Below are positions 32,512 to 40,524 of a stretch of 60,136 nt of DNA, piece after piece. The translations under genes and the position numbers were made by a program. The notes below the pieces were generated by a model. It was given only the letters and a program-made list of their open reading frames with translations. It ran no database searches and was not told the DNA's origin. Positions within the stretch are counted from its first letter, which is position 1. Each line of letters begins with the position of its first letter. The DNA comes from Alishewanella longhuensis (GTDB lineage Bacteria; Pseudomonadota; Gammaproteobacteria; Enterobacterales; Alteromonadaceae). The stretch is taken from the NCBI RefSeq assembly GCF_014653435.1, contig NZ_BNAO01000012.1, forward strand, positions 1-60,136, read 5' to 3'.

Positions 32512-34248
32512 TTAGCGCCTAAGCAAAAATAGCCAGACTACCAACAGCAAGGTAATAAACCAGAAACCAGATAACAATTGCCAGAACAATAACGGGTTGG
32601 TTTTGTGTTCTTGTTTTACTTCTTCGTGCAAAAACGCTGGGTTCGGTTGCTGTAAATCAGTCAGCAGCTGGTTAATGCTTTGATAGCGCTGCGATAAGTC
32701 TAAACTCACCCCTTTTTGCAGCGCCCTGTCAAACCAGGTTGGAATAACCGAATTAAAACGGCTGCTATTACGATAGCGTAGTTTGTCGTAATCAGCCGCA
32801 GTACGGCACTCCTCCACTGCATTTCCGTAGGGTAAATGACCGCCACTGAATAGCTCATAGGCGATGGTAGCCAGCGCATAAATATCGCCTTGCACCCCGG
32901 AGTTATGTCCAAGTAAATAATGGGGATCGGAATAGGCTGCGGTACCCAGTGCAGCTTCATGTTGCAGCGGGCTGTATATTTCAGCCAGGCCTGCCACATA
33001 GACCGAGCCAAAATCGACAATTTTTAAGCTGCCGTCATCCAGGTAAATAATATTGCCGGGTTTTAAATCCTGATGGATAGCCCCCATGCGGTGGAAGGCT
33101 TTTAACCCTTCGGCTATTTGTTTTACCAGCTTAATCGCCAATGCCGGCTTCAGCGGTTTAGGCTGCCGCTCAAACCAGTGCTCTAAGCTCTGGCCTGGCA
33201 GATATTCCAGCAGGTAATATAAAAAAGTACGTGGTCGGCATTGCCGTACTACCCTGACCACATAATCTGACTCAATCCGCAGACCTATCCATTCTTCGCG
33301 GATAAAACGGTCTATATACAAAGCATCATCGTCGTAGTTCAACGAAGGGCATTTCAGCACCAATTGCCTGCCACTGCTCTCTTCTTCAACTAAATACAAG
33401 TGGCTGCGGCTGCTGGCAAATAGCTCGCTAACTACTTTATAGCCATCCAGTTTCATCCCAGGGCTAAGCGCCGGAGGAAAGGGTAGCCGGGTCAGATGTT
33501 GATTTAAATCGTCCAGACTTTGCTCGGGTAAAGCCATTACTTCCAGCACAATCAGGCTGACATTATCATCGCTGCCCTGAGTTAATGCCTGCTGTTTTAA
33601 CTGCTGCGCCGTTAATTGCAGATCGGTCGCAGCAGTGAGTTGACGTTGTAACGCTTCAGCATTAATAAAATCGGAAATGCCATCCGAGCAAAGCAGGAAT
33701 TTGTCACCGGGCATTAGGCTGATACTGCCTTGTTGCAGCTCAACCCGTGCATCCATGCCCAGTGCCCGCCCCAGAAACTGGCGCTGCTCAGATAATACCG
33801 TGGTATGGTCCTGGCTTAACTGTACCAGCACACCGTTTCGCCAGTGGTATATACGGCTATCACCAATATGAAAAAAGTGCGCGGTCTGCGATTTGATGAT
33901 CAGTGCGGTAAAAGTGGTCAGGTAACCTTTTTGATTGTGCACAAATTGATGGCTTAGCTCATACAATTCGTTGTTGATGGTGGCCAGCAGCTGCGTGGCA
34001 CTATAGGCCACCGACCAGCTGTCTGGCGTCTGGCTGTATTCCCGGCAAAAGCGACTTACCGCGCGTTCACTGGCTTGCTGACCAGCCTCAGCCGTGCTGA
34101 CGCCATCAGCCAGCGCAAAACAGGCCCCCTTATATGTTAACAGGTGGGCGTCATCGGGCAGGTTAACTGCCACTGCATCTTCGTTAGCCGGTTTAAGCCC
34201 GGCTTCACAGACACTGCTATAGCGAAGTTGCAGTTCAGATGCGCTCAC
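32512..34248 (-). CDS. Bifunctional PP2C-type phosphatase / Ser-Thr protein kinase
   Basis: The 578-residue protein fuses a PP2C phosphatase (about residues 8-240; NEDAVAV, FALADGVS, HIGDSRIY, LLCSDGISDF, GSDDNVSL) to a Hanks-type kinase (about 270-540). In the kinase the catalytic loop is HQDLKPGN, with Gln in place of the usual Arg of HRD. The metal motif is DFGS, and the ATP lysine is probably in LVLKCP. The glycine-rich loop is poorly conserved (FASSRSHLY). A C-terminal membrane helix (LLSGFWFITLLLVVWLFLL) anchors it. It follows the nitrate-transporter gene by 30 nt, an arrangement known next to NasA-like transporters in pseudomonads; its substrate is unknown. Confidence 0.88.
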   Translation of the reverse strand: MSASELQLRYSSVCEAGLKPANEDAVAVNLPDDAHLLTYKGACFALADGVSTAEAGQQASERAVSRFCREYSQTPDSWSVAYSATQLLATINNELYELSHQFVHNQKGYLTTFTALIIKSQTAHFFHIGDSRIYHWRNGVLVQLSQDHTTVLSEQRQFLGRALGMDARVELQQGSISLMPGDKFLLCSDGISDFINAEALQRQLTAATDLQLTAQQLKQQALTQGSDDNVSLIVLEVMALPEQSLDDLNQHLTRLPFPPALSPGMKLDGYKVVSELFASSRSHLYLVEEESSGRQLVLKCPSLNYDDDALYIDRFIREEWIGLRIESDYVVRVVRQCRPRTFLYYLLEYLPGQSLEHWFERQPKPLKPALAIKLVKQIAEGLKAFHRMGAIHQDLKPGNIIYLDDGSLKIVDFGSVYVAGLAEIYSPLQHEAALGTAAYSDPHYLLGHNSGVQGDIYALATIAYELFSGGHLPYGNAVEECRTAADYDKLRYRNSSRFNSVIPTWFDRALQKGVSLDLSQRYQSINQLLTDLQQPNPAFLHEEVKQEHKTNPLLFWQLLSGFWFITLLLVVWLFLLRR

Positions 34249-34278
34249 TTGTTGCTCCTTTTTAGCCGAGTACTAAAA

Positions 34279-35775
34279 CTAACCGACATTAATCCGGTGC
34301 ACAGTACCATCTTCACCGACTTCGGTTATATGCCCTTTAGGGTCATCTAAAAACATTACCGCTACCAGACCAACCAATGCTGACGCTGCGATAACGTAGA
34401 AGAACATACTGTAGCTGACATAACTGAGCACGGTTAAATACACCACAGCACCGACGTTACCATAAGCGCCAGCCATACCAGCAATCTGGCCAGTCATGCT
34501 GCGTTTGATTAATGGTACTATCGCAAATACCGCGCCTTCACCTGCTTGCACAAAGAAGCTACAGGCCATGGTCGCCAGCACCGCAAGTGGGATCCACCAG
34601 TGGCTGTCCATTAAGCCCATCAGAAAATAGCCTGCGGCCAGGCCACCAATTAAAATCAACATGCTTTTACGCCGGCCAAACTTATCAGAAAACCAGCCCC
34701 CCATTGGCCTCGATACCAGATTCATAAAGGCAAAACCCGACGCCAGCAAGCCAGCTTTTACCGCACTGATCCCTTCAAAGGTCTCCAGAAAATACAGCGG
34801 CAACATCGATACTACTGCCAACTCAGAGCCAAAGGTAGCAAAGTAAGCAATGTTTAAAATACCCACCTGCTTAAAACTGTATTTATCGGCCTCCGGCACG
34901 CCGGCACGCAAATGCTCAACATTAACCCGCCAAGTTTGTTGGGTTTGCACGATAAACAATAGCAGCAACACGCCCCATAACACGTACATCATATTGGTAG
35001 AGAATAGCTCTACCCCGGCAGGTGATAAACGCCAGGCCAACATCCCCAATGCCAGATGCATAGGAATATTCATCAGAATAAGACCCCACATTGCCCCCCA
35101 GCTTGATACTACCATAGCACCGGTTTTTTTCGGTTTAAAATACATCGAGCCTTTGGGGGTATTGCGGGCATATTTATAAAACACCAGCGCATATACCGCA
35201 CTTATTACGCCAACGGTACCAATGGCATAACGCCAGCCATCAGGACCACCAAAGCTCAGTGCCAGCAGCGGTAAAGTCATCGCTGCAGCGGCAGAGCCAA
35301 AGTTACCCCAACCACCATAAATGCCCTCAGCCGTGCCTACCTGATGGTGTGGAAACCACTCACCAACCAAACGAATGCCCACCACAAAGCCTGCACCAAC
35401 AAAGCCCAGTAAAAAGCGAAACAGTGCTAGTGCATCGTAAGTTTGGGAAAAAGCAAAACCAATACACAGCAGCGCTGAGATAAACAGCAACAAAGAGTAC
35501 ATAATTCGTGGGCCGTAGCGGTCGACCAGCATCCCCACCACAATCCTTGCCGGTATGGTCATGGCCACGTTTAATATCAGCAGGGCTTTAATCTGAGCAT
35601 CTGTCAGCGCCAGCGCTTCTTTAATATGAATAAGCAAAGGTGCATGCGCAAACCAGATAACGAAGGTCAGAAAAAAGGCAAACCAGGTCAGATGCAGCAT
35701 TTTTATTTTTTGTTCAGCGAAATTAAACAGGTTTAACCCACCACCGCTTGGTGTTGCTAAAGCAGAACCAGCCAT
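34279..35775 (-). CDS. Nitrate/nitrite transporter, NNP family (second NarK/NasA-like)
   Basis: The 498-residue MFS protein has about 12 membrane segments. NNP signatures are [22 protein letters not shown] and [19 protein letters not shown] in the first half, and [12 protein letters not shown] with [12 protein letters not shown] in the second. It is longer than the transporter at 36077 and resembles NasA/NarK2. ATG 35775 has GGAG upstream; a GTG four codons earlier is less likely. It is divergent from the 36077 transporter and is followed by the kinase/phosphatase gene. FNR-like and NarL sites lie upstream. Confidence 0.88.
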   Translation of the reverse strand: MAGSALATPSGGGLNLFNFAEQKIKMLHLTWFAFFLTFVIWFAHAPLLIHIKEALALTDAQIKALLILNVAMTIPARIVVGMLVDRYGPRIMYSLLLFISALLCIGFAFSQTYDALALFRFLLGFVGAGFVVGIRLVGEWFPHHQVGTAEGIYGGWGNFGSAAAAMTLPLLALSFGGPDGWRYAIGTVGVISAVYALVFYKYARNTPKGSMYFKPKKTGAMVVSSWGAMWGLILMNIPMHLALGMLAWRLSPAGVELFSTNMMYVLWGVLLLLFIVQTQQTWRVNVEHLRAGVPEADKYSFKQVGILNIAYFATFGSELAVVSMLPLYFLETFEGISAVKAGLLASGFAFMNLVSRPMGGWFSDKFGRRKSMLILIGGLAAGYFLMGLMDSHWWIPLAVLATMACSFFVQAGEGAVFAIVPLIKRSMTGQIAGMAGAYGNVGAVVYLTVLSYVSYSMFFYVIAASALVGLVAVMFLDDPKGHITEVGEDGTVHRINVG

Positions 35776-35838
35776 AACATTCTCCACAAGATTAACAGTT
35801 AACTGCGCCTAGTTTAGAGAGCCATAGCGATAAAATCA

Positions 35839-35852
35839 TTGATACAAAACAA
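35839..35852 (-). promoter_or_regulatory. FNR-like box for the second nitrate transporter
   Basis: On the minus strand TTGTT-TTGT-ATCAA matches the FNR consensus at 9 of 10 defined bases. Its centre is about 41.5 bp before a start near 35804, with TAAACT as -10 (35811-35816). This is class II geometry for the gene starting at 35775. Confidence 0.65.
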
Positions 35853-35889
35853 AGCAAGACAAGCAATTTTATTTTCAAAAACAGACAGA

Positions 35890-35905
35890 TACTACTTTGT
35901 AGGTA
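35890..35905 (-). promoter_or_regulatory. NarL/NarP 7-2-7 site between the divergent transporters
   Basis: TACTACT-TT-GTAGGTA is a 7-2-7 inverted heptamer pair, centred about 93 bp before the start predicted from the adjacent FNR-like box. That spacing is almost the same as at narG. The rest of the 301-bp gap, 35906-36076, is GC-rich and shows no clear second promoter motif. Confidence 0.65.
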
Positions 35906-36076
35906 GCCACAACCATGCAGCCGCCCAGCCATAATTCAGCGCCGGATACCCACTTAGGATGAGTCTGCGATTGGGCACGGCGCTCGCTGGCGCGTCAGAG
36001 GTACGCCCTCTTCGCTGCGGCAAGGTCTTGCTTTGGCGTTACACTAATCATAATGATCTAAAGCGGATATTTAGCT

Positions 36077-37381
36077 ATGGTGCACTATGCTCCCTCTACA
36101 TTAACGCAGGCCACGCTGCCTGATGCTCACCGAGCTTTATTCTTGGCAACATTGGCATTTGCTGCTTGTTTTTCGGTCTGGACGTTATACGCCGTAATGG
36201 GCATTCCGCTGCAGCAGCAACTTAACTTAAGCGCCACCGAGTACGGCATTTTGCTGGCCGCACCTATTTTCAGTGGTGCCCTGCTGCGGATCCCTTTTGG
36301 CATATTGGCGGACAGGATCAGCAGCCGCCGCTTATGGTTGTATCAAATGCTGGCAGTGCTCCCGGCCCTGTTACTGTTACCGCTGGTTAGCAGCTACAGC
36401 GGTTATTTGTGGTTGGGTCTGTGGTTTGGGATCAGTGGGGTATCTTTTACCTTTGGTGTGCGCTACGTCAGTTGCTGGTTTGCCTCCAGCCGTCAAGGCC
36501 GGGCGCTGGGTTTATTTGGGGTGGGCAATGCCGGTGTGGCAATTACTTTCGTGCTGGTACCACTGGCCATTCATGTACTTGGCTGGCAATGGGTTGGCCC
36601 GCTCTATGCCGCAGGCATGTTGTTGATCACCCTGTTATTTGCGTTGCTGTCACCCGCCGAGCCAGCCCAGGCTTACAATAACGCCCCAGCGCTTAGCCTG
36701 CGCCAATTAGCTGGTGATGCCAGGATCTGGCGCTTTTCGCTGTACTACTATTTTGTGTTTGGCAGCTTTTTAGCGCTGTTATTGTGGCTACCGCAATACT
36801 ACATGCAGGCCTATGAGATGAGCGCGCAGCAAGCAATGGCTTTTACCTTGTTTTTTGTTACCACGTCATCAATGGTGCGGGCGCTGGGTGGCTGGTTCGC
36901 CGATCGCTACGGTGCGCGAGCAGTAAACTGGAGTGTGTTCTGGGTATGTATTGTTTGCCTGTTTTTTCTCAGTTATCCGCCCACTACCCTTATTGTTCAT
37001 GGCCTGGAAAAAGACGTACAGCTGGAAATAGCCATTAATGTCTGGTGGTTTACCTTGTTGATCTTTGTGATAGGCGTAGCTCAGGGCTTTGGCCGCGCCA
37101 GTGTATATAAGGTTATCCATGATTATTATCCGCACCATATGGGCAGCGCCGGTGGTTTTGTGGCGGCAATTGGCGCCCTGGGCGGCTGTACCCTGCCAAT
37201 ATTATTTGGTTTGGCACAGGATGCACTTGGCATCGTTACCGGCTGTTTTATGATTTTATACGGCGTATTGGCACTTTGTATGATCACTATGTTTTTTGCC
37301 AATCAGGCGGCGCAATACCAACAAAAACTGGCTGCAGCACATGCAGCGAATTTTCTGTCAGACGAAGATAACCCTGTTTAA
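36077..37381 (+). CDS. Nitrate transporter, NarK1-type (NNP family)
   Basis: The 434-residue MFS protein has about 12 membrane segments. The motifs RFSLYYYFVFGSFLALLLWLPQYY and WFGISGVSFTFGVRYVSCWF are typical of NNP transporters, as is GVGNAGVAITF. The shorter length resembles the proton-coupled NarK1/NasA type. It is directly followed by nnrS (14 nt gap), so uptake and nitric-oxide-related functions are co-transcribed. The ribosome-binding site before ATG 36077 is weak. Confidence 0.85.
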   Translation: MVHYAPSTLTQATLPDAHRALFLATLAFAACFSVWTLYAVMGIPLQQQLNLSATEYGILLAAPIFSGALLRIPFGILADRISSRRLWLYQMLAVLPALLLLPLVSSYSGYLWLGLWFGISGVSFTFGVRYVSCWFASSRQGRALGLFGVGNAGVAITFVLVPLAIHVLGWQWVGPLYAAGMLLITLLFALLSPAEPAQAYNNAPALSLRQLAGDARIWRFSLYYYFVFGSFLALLLWLPQYYMQAYEMSAQQAMAFTLFFVTTSSMVRALGGWFADRYGARAVNWSVFWVCIVCLFFLSYPPTTLIVHGLEKDVQLEIAINVWWFTLLIFVIGVAQGFGRASVYKVIHDYYPHHMGSAGGFVAAIGALGGCTLPILFGLAQDALGIVTGCFMILYGVLALCMITMFFANQAAQYQQKLAAAHAANFLSDEDNPV

Positions 37382-37395
37382 AATGAGGATAACTA

Positions 37396-38598
37396 ATGCA
37401 AATTACCGACCTGGCAACTGAACAAAAGCTGTTGCCGTTGTTGCGCCAGGCCTTTCGGCCCATGTTTCTATTTGGCGCCGCTTTCAGTGCCCTTGCCATG
37501 CTACTGTGGGGGCTGGCGCTTTCTGGCCATATTCAGCTTAAGCCTTTTGCCAACATCCTGTTCTGGCATAGCCATGAAATGCTGTTTGGCTTTGTCTGTG
37601 CCATTATCATCGGTTTTTTGCTAACTGCGGTGCAAAACTGGACCGGTCTACGGGCGCCACATGGCAAAAGTCTGCTTTTTATCAGCCTGTTGTGGCTGGC
37701 TGGCCGCCTGCTGTTGCTGTTCGGTCAGGGCTTACCGGTATATCTGGTGGCAGCAATCGACCTAAGCTTTTTACCGGTTTGTGCCTACTTGCTGGCCAGG
37801 CCTCTCATTCAGGCAGGCCAGCATCGCAACTTGTTTTTTGTGCCGGTATTGCTACTTCTTACCACCTGTAATGCGCTGATGTATATCGGGGTTGCCACCA
37901 ACAGCTATGAGCTAATCCAACTGGGCAGCCAAAATGCGGTCTGGTTAGTGGCCTTACTAATGGCCATTGTCGGTGGCCGGGTCTTACCAATGTTTACTGC
38001 CAATGGCACCCAAACCAAAAAAGTTGAACCGCTGTTGTGGCTGGATCGCGCTGCGCTCGGTTCACTGTGGCTGATCTTTGTGCTGCACTTTTTTGCGCTG
38101 ACCAAATACCTGCCGCCGCTGGCGCTAAGTGGCCTATTTGCACTTAGCGCCACCTTAACTGCCCTGCGCTGTCTGCGCTGGAAAATTTGGATCACCATAA
38201 AAGTGCCACTGCTGTGGTCACTGCATCTGGCGTACTGGTGTATTCCAATTGGCCTGGCACTATACAGCGCCCGCTATGCTGGTGTTAATATCAGTAATAG
38301 CATAGCGTTACACGCACTTACCGCCGGCGCTATGGGCAGCATGATTTTAAGCATGATGGCGCGGGTGTCATTGGGCCACAGCGGCCGGATGCTAAAGCCG
38401 CATACCATTATGTCACTGGCATTTTTGCTGGTTCTGGCCGCTGCTGTCAGCCGCACCTTGCTGATTTGGCTCTGGCCAGCACAAACGATACAGTGGCTGT
38501 GGCTGGGCGTTGCTGGCTGGGTATTGGCTTACTTACTTTATATACTGATATATTTTCCGGTGCTTACCACCCCCAGGCCAGATGGCCGGCCTGGCTGA
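37396..38598 (+). CDS. nnrS: NnrS family heme-copper-binding membrane protein
   Basis: The 400-residue protein has about 12 hydrophobic segments and family motifs LLRQAFRPMFLFGAAFSAL, WHSHEMLFGF, GGRVLPMFTANGT and ALHALTAGAMGSMILSMMARVSLGHSGR, which carry conserved His residues. NnrS proteins protect against nitric-oxide stress in denitrifiers and bind heme and copper. The gene follows the NarK1-type transporter with a short spacer. Confidence 0.88.
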   Translation: MQITDLATEQKLLPLLRQAFRPMFLFGAAFSALAMLLWGLALSGHIQLKPFANILFWHSHEMLFGFVCAIIIGFLLTAVQNWTGLRAPHGKSLLFISLLWLAGRLLLLFGQGLPVYLVAAIDLSFLPVCAYLLARPLIQAGQHRNLFFVPVLLLLTTCNALMYIGVATNSYELIQLGSQNAVWLVALLMAIVGGRVLPMFTANGTQTKKVEPLLWLDRAALGSLWLIFVLHFFALTKYLPPLALSGLFALSATLTALRCLRWKIWITIKVPLLWSLHLAYWCIPIGLALYSARYAGVNISNSIALHALTAGAMGSMILSMMARVSLGHSGRMLKPHTIMSLAFLLVLAAAVSRTLLIWLWPAQTIQWLWLGVAGWVLAYLLYILIYFPVLTTPRPDGRPG

Positions 38599-38627
38599 AA
38601 AGAGACTGCTAAAGCCATATTATTGAA

Positions 38628-38812
38628 GCAAGGTTGGAATCCCGGTAGCGCAGCCACAGAGTGTCTGAGCCCTGCCGCATGCATTAGGGCGACAAATTCG
38701 TCTGGAACGAATTTGAACAGCTTTAGCTGGCCGCAGGTGCCGGGCAGGACGCCCGGCATAGTTGCTGTGACGAGCATAGCGGGAGTTGCAACCGACGCTA
38801 TGCCAACCTTGC
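38628..38812. repeat. 185-bp MITE-like element with terminal inverted repeats
   Basis: It starts GCAAGGTTGG and ends CCAACCTTGC (perfect 10-bp inverted ends), with a further TAGCG/CGCTA pair inside. Internally there are two more perfect hairpins: CAAATTCGT-N5-ACGAATTTG (38693-38715) and TGCCGGGC-N5-GCCCGGCA (38738-38758). It has no coding content of its own and fills most of the 358-bp gap after nnrS. It looks like a non-autonomous dispersed repeat; copies elsewhere in the genome would confirm this. Confidence 0.6.
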
Positions 38813-38843
38813 CCGAGCATTCTTTGCATTACATTTACCAACT

Positions 38844-38859
38844 TACCTCTGAAGAGGTA
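38844..38859 (+). promoter_or_regulatory. Perfect NarL/NarP 7-2-7 palindrome
   Basis: TACCTCT-GA-AGAGGTA, within the 18-bp dyad TTACCTCTGAAGAGGTAA, is a fully symmetric heptamer pair matching TACYYMT. Its centre is about 70 bp before the start of the DGC gene predicted from the FNR box. Confidence 0.8.
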
Positions 38860-38873
38860 AGCGTGCCGCGGCT

Positions 38874-38887
38874 TTGATTTGTATCAA
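38874..38887 (+). promoter_or_regulatory. FNR box upstream of the DGC-domain gene
   Basis: TTGAT-TTGT-ATCAA is a perfect FNR site. A -10 TACACT at 38909-38914 gives a class II promoter with a start near 38922 and a leader of about 35 nt. Confidence 0.88.
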
Positions 38888-38956
38888 GTAGCGTATTGCT
38901 ATGGCCTCTACACTGAATAAATAGTCTGACCACACTATTTAACAAGGGAGCGCCTT

Positions 38957-39346
38957 ATGAACACCGAAACTAACGATAAACCTTTAGTCTATTCCTGCTC
39001 TGGTTGCTCTAATGTCGCGCAGCTGGCCAATGATCTCGCCGTAGTGCTCGACCGCGAAGGCTCAGCGCAAATGTCTTGTATTGCCGGGGTGGGCGGTAAG
39101 GTTAAGCAATTGGTGAAGGTTGCCCAGTCTGGCCGGCCTATTTTAGCAGTAGACGGCTGCCCGCTTAACTGTGTAAAGCAAACCCTAGCGACAGTAGATG
39201 TCGTGCCCACCTGGCATATCGAGTTAACGTCTCTGGGCTATAAAAAACGCGACCATGAGAACTGTGATTTAGGTGATGCCTATAAACTGCTGCACATGGT
39301 ACATAGCGATATCTTGCCGCAAGTGGCTAAGCCGGCACTACGGTAA
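38957..39346 (+). CDS. DGC-domain putative zinc-binding protein
   Basis: The 129-residue cytoplasmic protein has YSCSGCSNVAQLANDLAV near its start, CIAGVGGKV in the middle and VDGCPLNCVKQTL, the DGC motif that names the family. Cys residues at these three places probably bind a metal. The function of the family is unknown. Its perfect FNR and NarL sites place it firmly in the nitrate-anaerobic regulon, and it converges with moeB (12 nt between stops). A GGGAG site precedes ATG 38957. Confidence 0.85.
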   Translation: MNTETNDKPLVYSCSGCSNVAQLANDLAVVLDREGSAQMSCIAGVGGKVKQLVKVAQSGRPILAVDGCPLNCVKQTLATVDVVPTWHIELTSLGYKKRDHENCDLGDAYKLLHMVHSDILPQVAKPALR

Positions 39347-39358
39347 TCGCAGCAAGCA

Positions 39359-40123
39359 TTAACCACAAACAGTGCAGCCAGCATCTTTGTTTAAACCAAA
39401 CTGCCGCCACTGGCCTGTTAGCGCATCAAATAACTGCAGTTTGCCGTAAAGTGGCGTGCCGACACCACCAAGGATTTTTACTGCTTCCAGCGCCTGAACA
39501 GTGCCGACAATACCCACTACCGGGCTTAAAATACCGGCTTCCATACAAGTGAGTTGTTGCTCGCCAAACATTTGGCTAAGACAATGATAACAGGCGCTCT
39601 CACCTTGCATACTAAAACTGGCGACCTGGCCTTCAAAGCGGATAGCGGCCCCCGATACCAGCGGCACTTTGGCGTTAACGCAGGCGGCATTGATGGCATT
39701 GCGGGTGGCGAGGTTATCGGTGCAGTCCAGCACCAGTGAATACTGCAGTACCAGTGTTGCTAAATCGTCTGCACTTAACCGCAGCTGCAAAGCATGTATT
39801 GCAATTTCGGAATTTAACAAGCGCAAACTAGCCGCAGCTTGCTGTACTTTACTCTGCCCGATATCGGTTTCACGATACAAGATTTGACGTTGCAAGTTAC
39901 TGCGGTCAATAGTGTCATCATCTACCAGGGTAACACTGCCGATACCACTGGCCACTAAATAAGGTGCGGCGGCACAACCCAACCCGCCCATCCCGACCAC
40001 TAACACCGAGCTTGCCAGCAATGCCTCCTGGCCACGGAAATCCAGTGCCGGCAGCATTAACTGGCGGCTGTAACGCATCGCTTGCTCTGCACTTAGGGCT
40101 GGCGGGTTAGTCGGCTTTGTCAT
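39359..40123 (-). CDS. moeB: Molybdopterin-synthase adenylyltransferase MoeB (HesA/MoeB/ThiF family)
   Basis: The 254-residue E1-like enzyme begins with AMRYSRQLMLPALDFRGQEAL. It has the nucleotide loop VVGMGGLGCAAAPYL, DDDTIDRSNLQRQ and two CxxC zinc pairs (CYHC and CTVC). MoeB adenylates the small subunit of molybdopterin synthase (MoaD). ThiF, in thiamin synthesis, is closely related, but the neighbours favour molybdopterin. The start overlaps the end of the DUF454 gene by 17 bp, so norR-DUF454-moeB probably form one operon. Confidence 0.85.
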   Translation of the reverse strand: MTKPTNPPALSAEQAMRYSRQLMLPALDFRGQEALLASSVLVVGMGGLGCAAAPYLVASGIGSVTLVDDDTIDRSNLQRQILYRETDIGQSKVQQAAASLRLLNSEIAIHALQLRLSADDLATLVLQYSLVLDCTDNLATRNAINAACVNAKVPLVSGAAIRFEGQVASFSMQGESACYHCLSQMFGEQQLTCMEAGILSPVVGIVGTVQALEAVKILGGVGTPLYGKLQLFDALTGQWRQFGLNKDAGCTVCG

Positions 40124-40508
40124 AATTATTATCCTCGGTAACGTGTTCGTGGCGGCGCCATAGCCACACTGCCACCAGCATTAAAAAACATGGCAACAGC
40201 AGTTTTAGCAATAACGGCGCGGCAGATAACTGCAACAACAGCACACTTAGCAGCATCATGCCAGTGGCCAGATATTTAGCGCGGCGCGGCACCACCCCGT
40301 TTTGGCGCCAGGCTAGGATGGGTGGGCCTAAATGCGGATGAGTTAACAAGCGTTGCTCCAGGGCCGGCCAACCTTTACCGGCCGACCAGGCGCTAACTAA
40401 AATAAAAGGTACAGTCGGCAAGCCCGGTAAGGGTATGCCTAATATGCCCAGTGCTAAGCTAATAAAAGCCAGCGCCCGCCACAACAACACCCGACTATAA
40501 TGCCACAT
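40107..40508 (-). CDS. DUF454 (YbaN-like) inner-membrane protein
   Basis: The 133-residue protein has three to four hydrophobic segments and the DUF454 pattern (LALGILGIPLPGLPTVPFILVSAW and LLTHPHLGPPILAWRQNGVVPRRAK). Its function is unknown. I chose ATG 40508, which lies 16 nt after norR; upstream in-frame codons overlap norR. Its end overlaps the moeB start by 17 bp. I see nothing that links it chemically to nitric oxide or molybdenum beyond this context. Confidence 0.8.
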   Translation of the reverse strand: MWHYSRVLLWRALAFISLALGILGIPLPGLPTVPFILVSAWSAGKGWPALEQRLLTHPHLGPPILAWRQNGVVPRRAKYLATGMMLLSVLLLQLSAAPLLLKLLLPCFLMLVAVWLWRRHEHVTEDNNYDKAD

Positions 40509-40524
40509 TATGTCCTTCACCCAT

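Noticed and set aside
35906..36076. Possible promoter sites for the 36077 transporter
   Set aside because: No FNR, NarL or sigma-54 pattern of acceptable quality was found in this GC-rich stretch.
38538..38877. Open frames on both strands after nnrS
   Set aside because: They are explained by the inverted-repeat element and show no start signals or family motifs.
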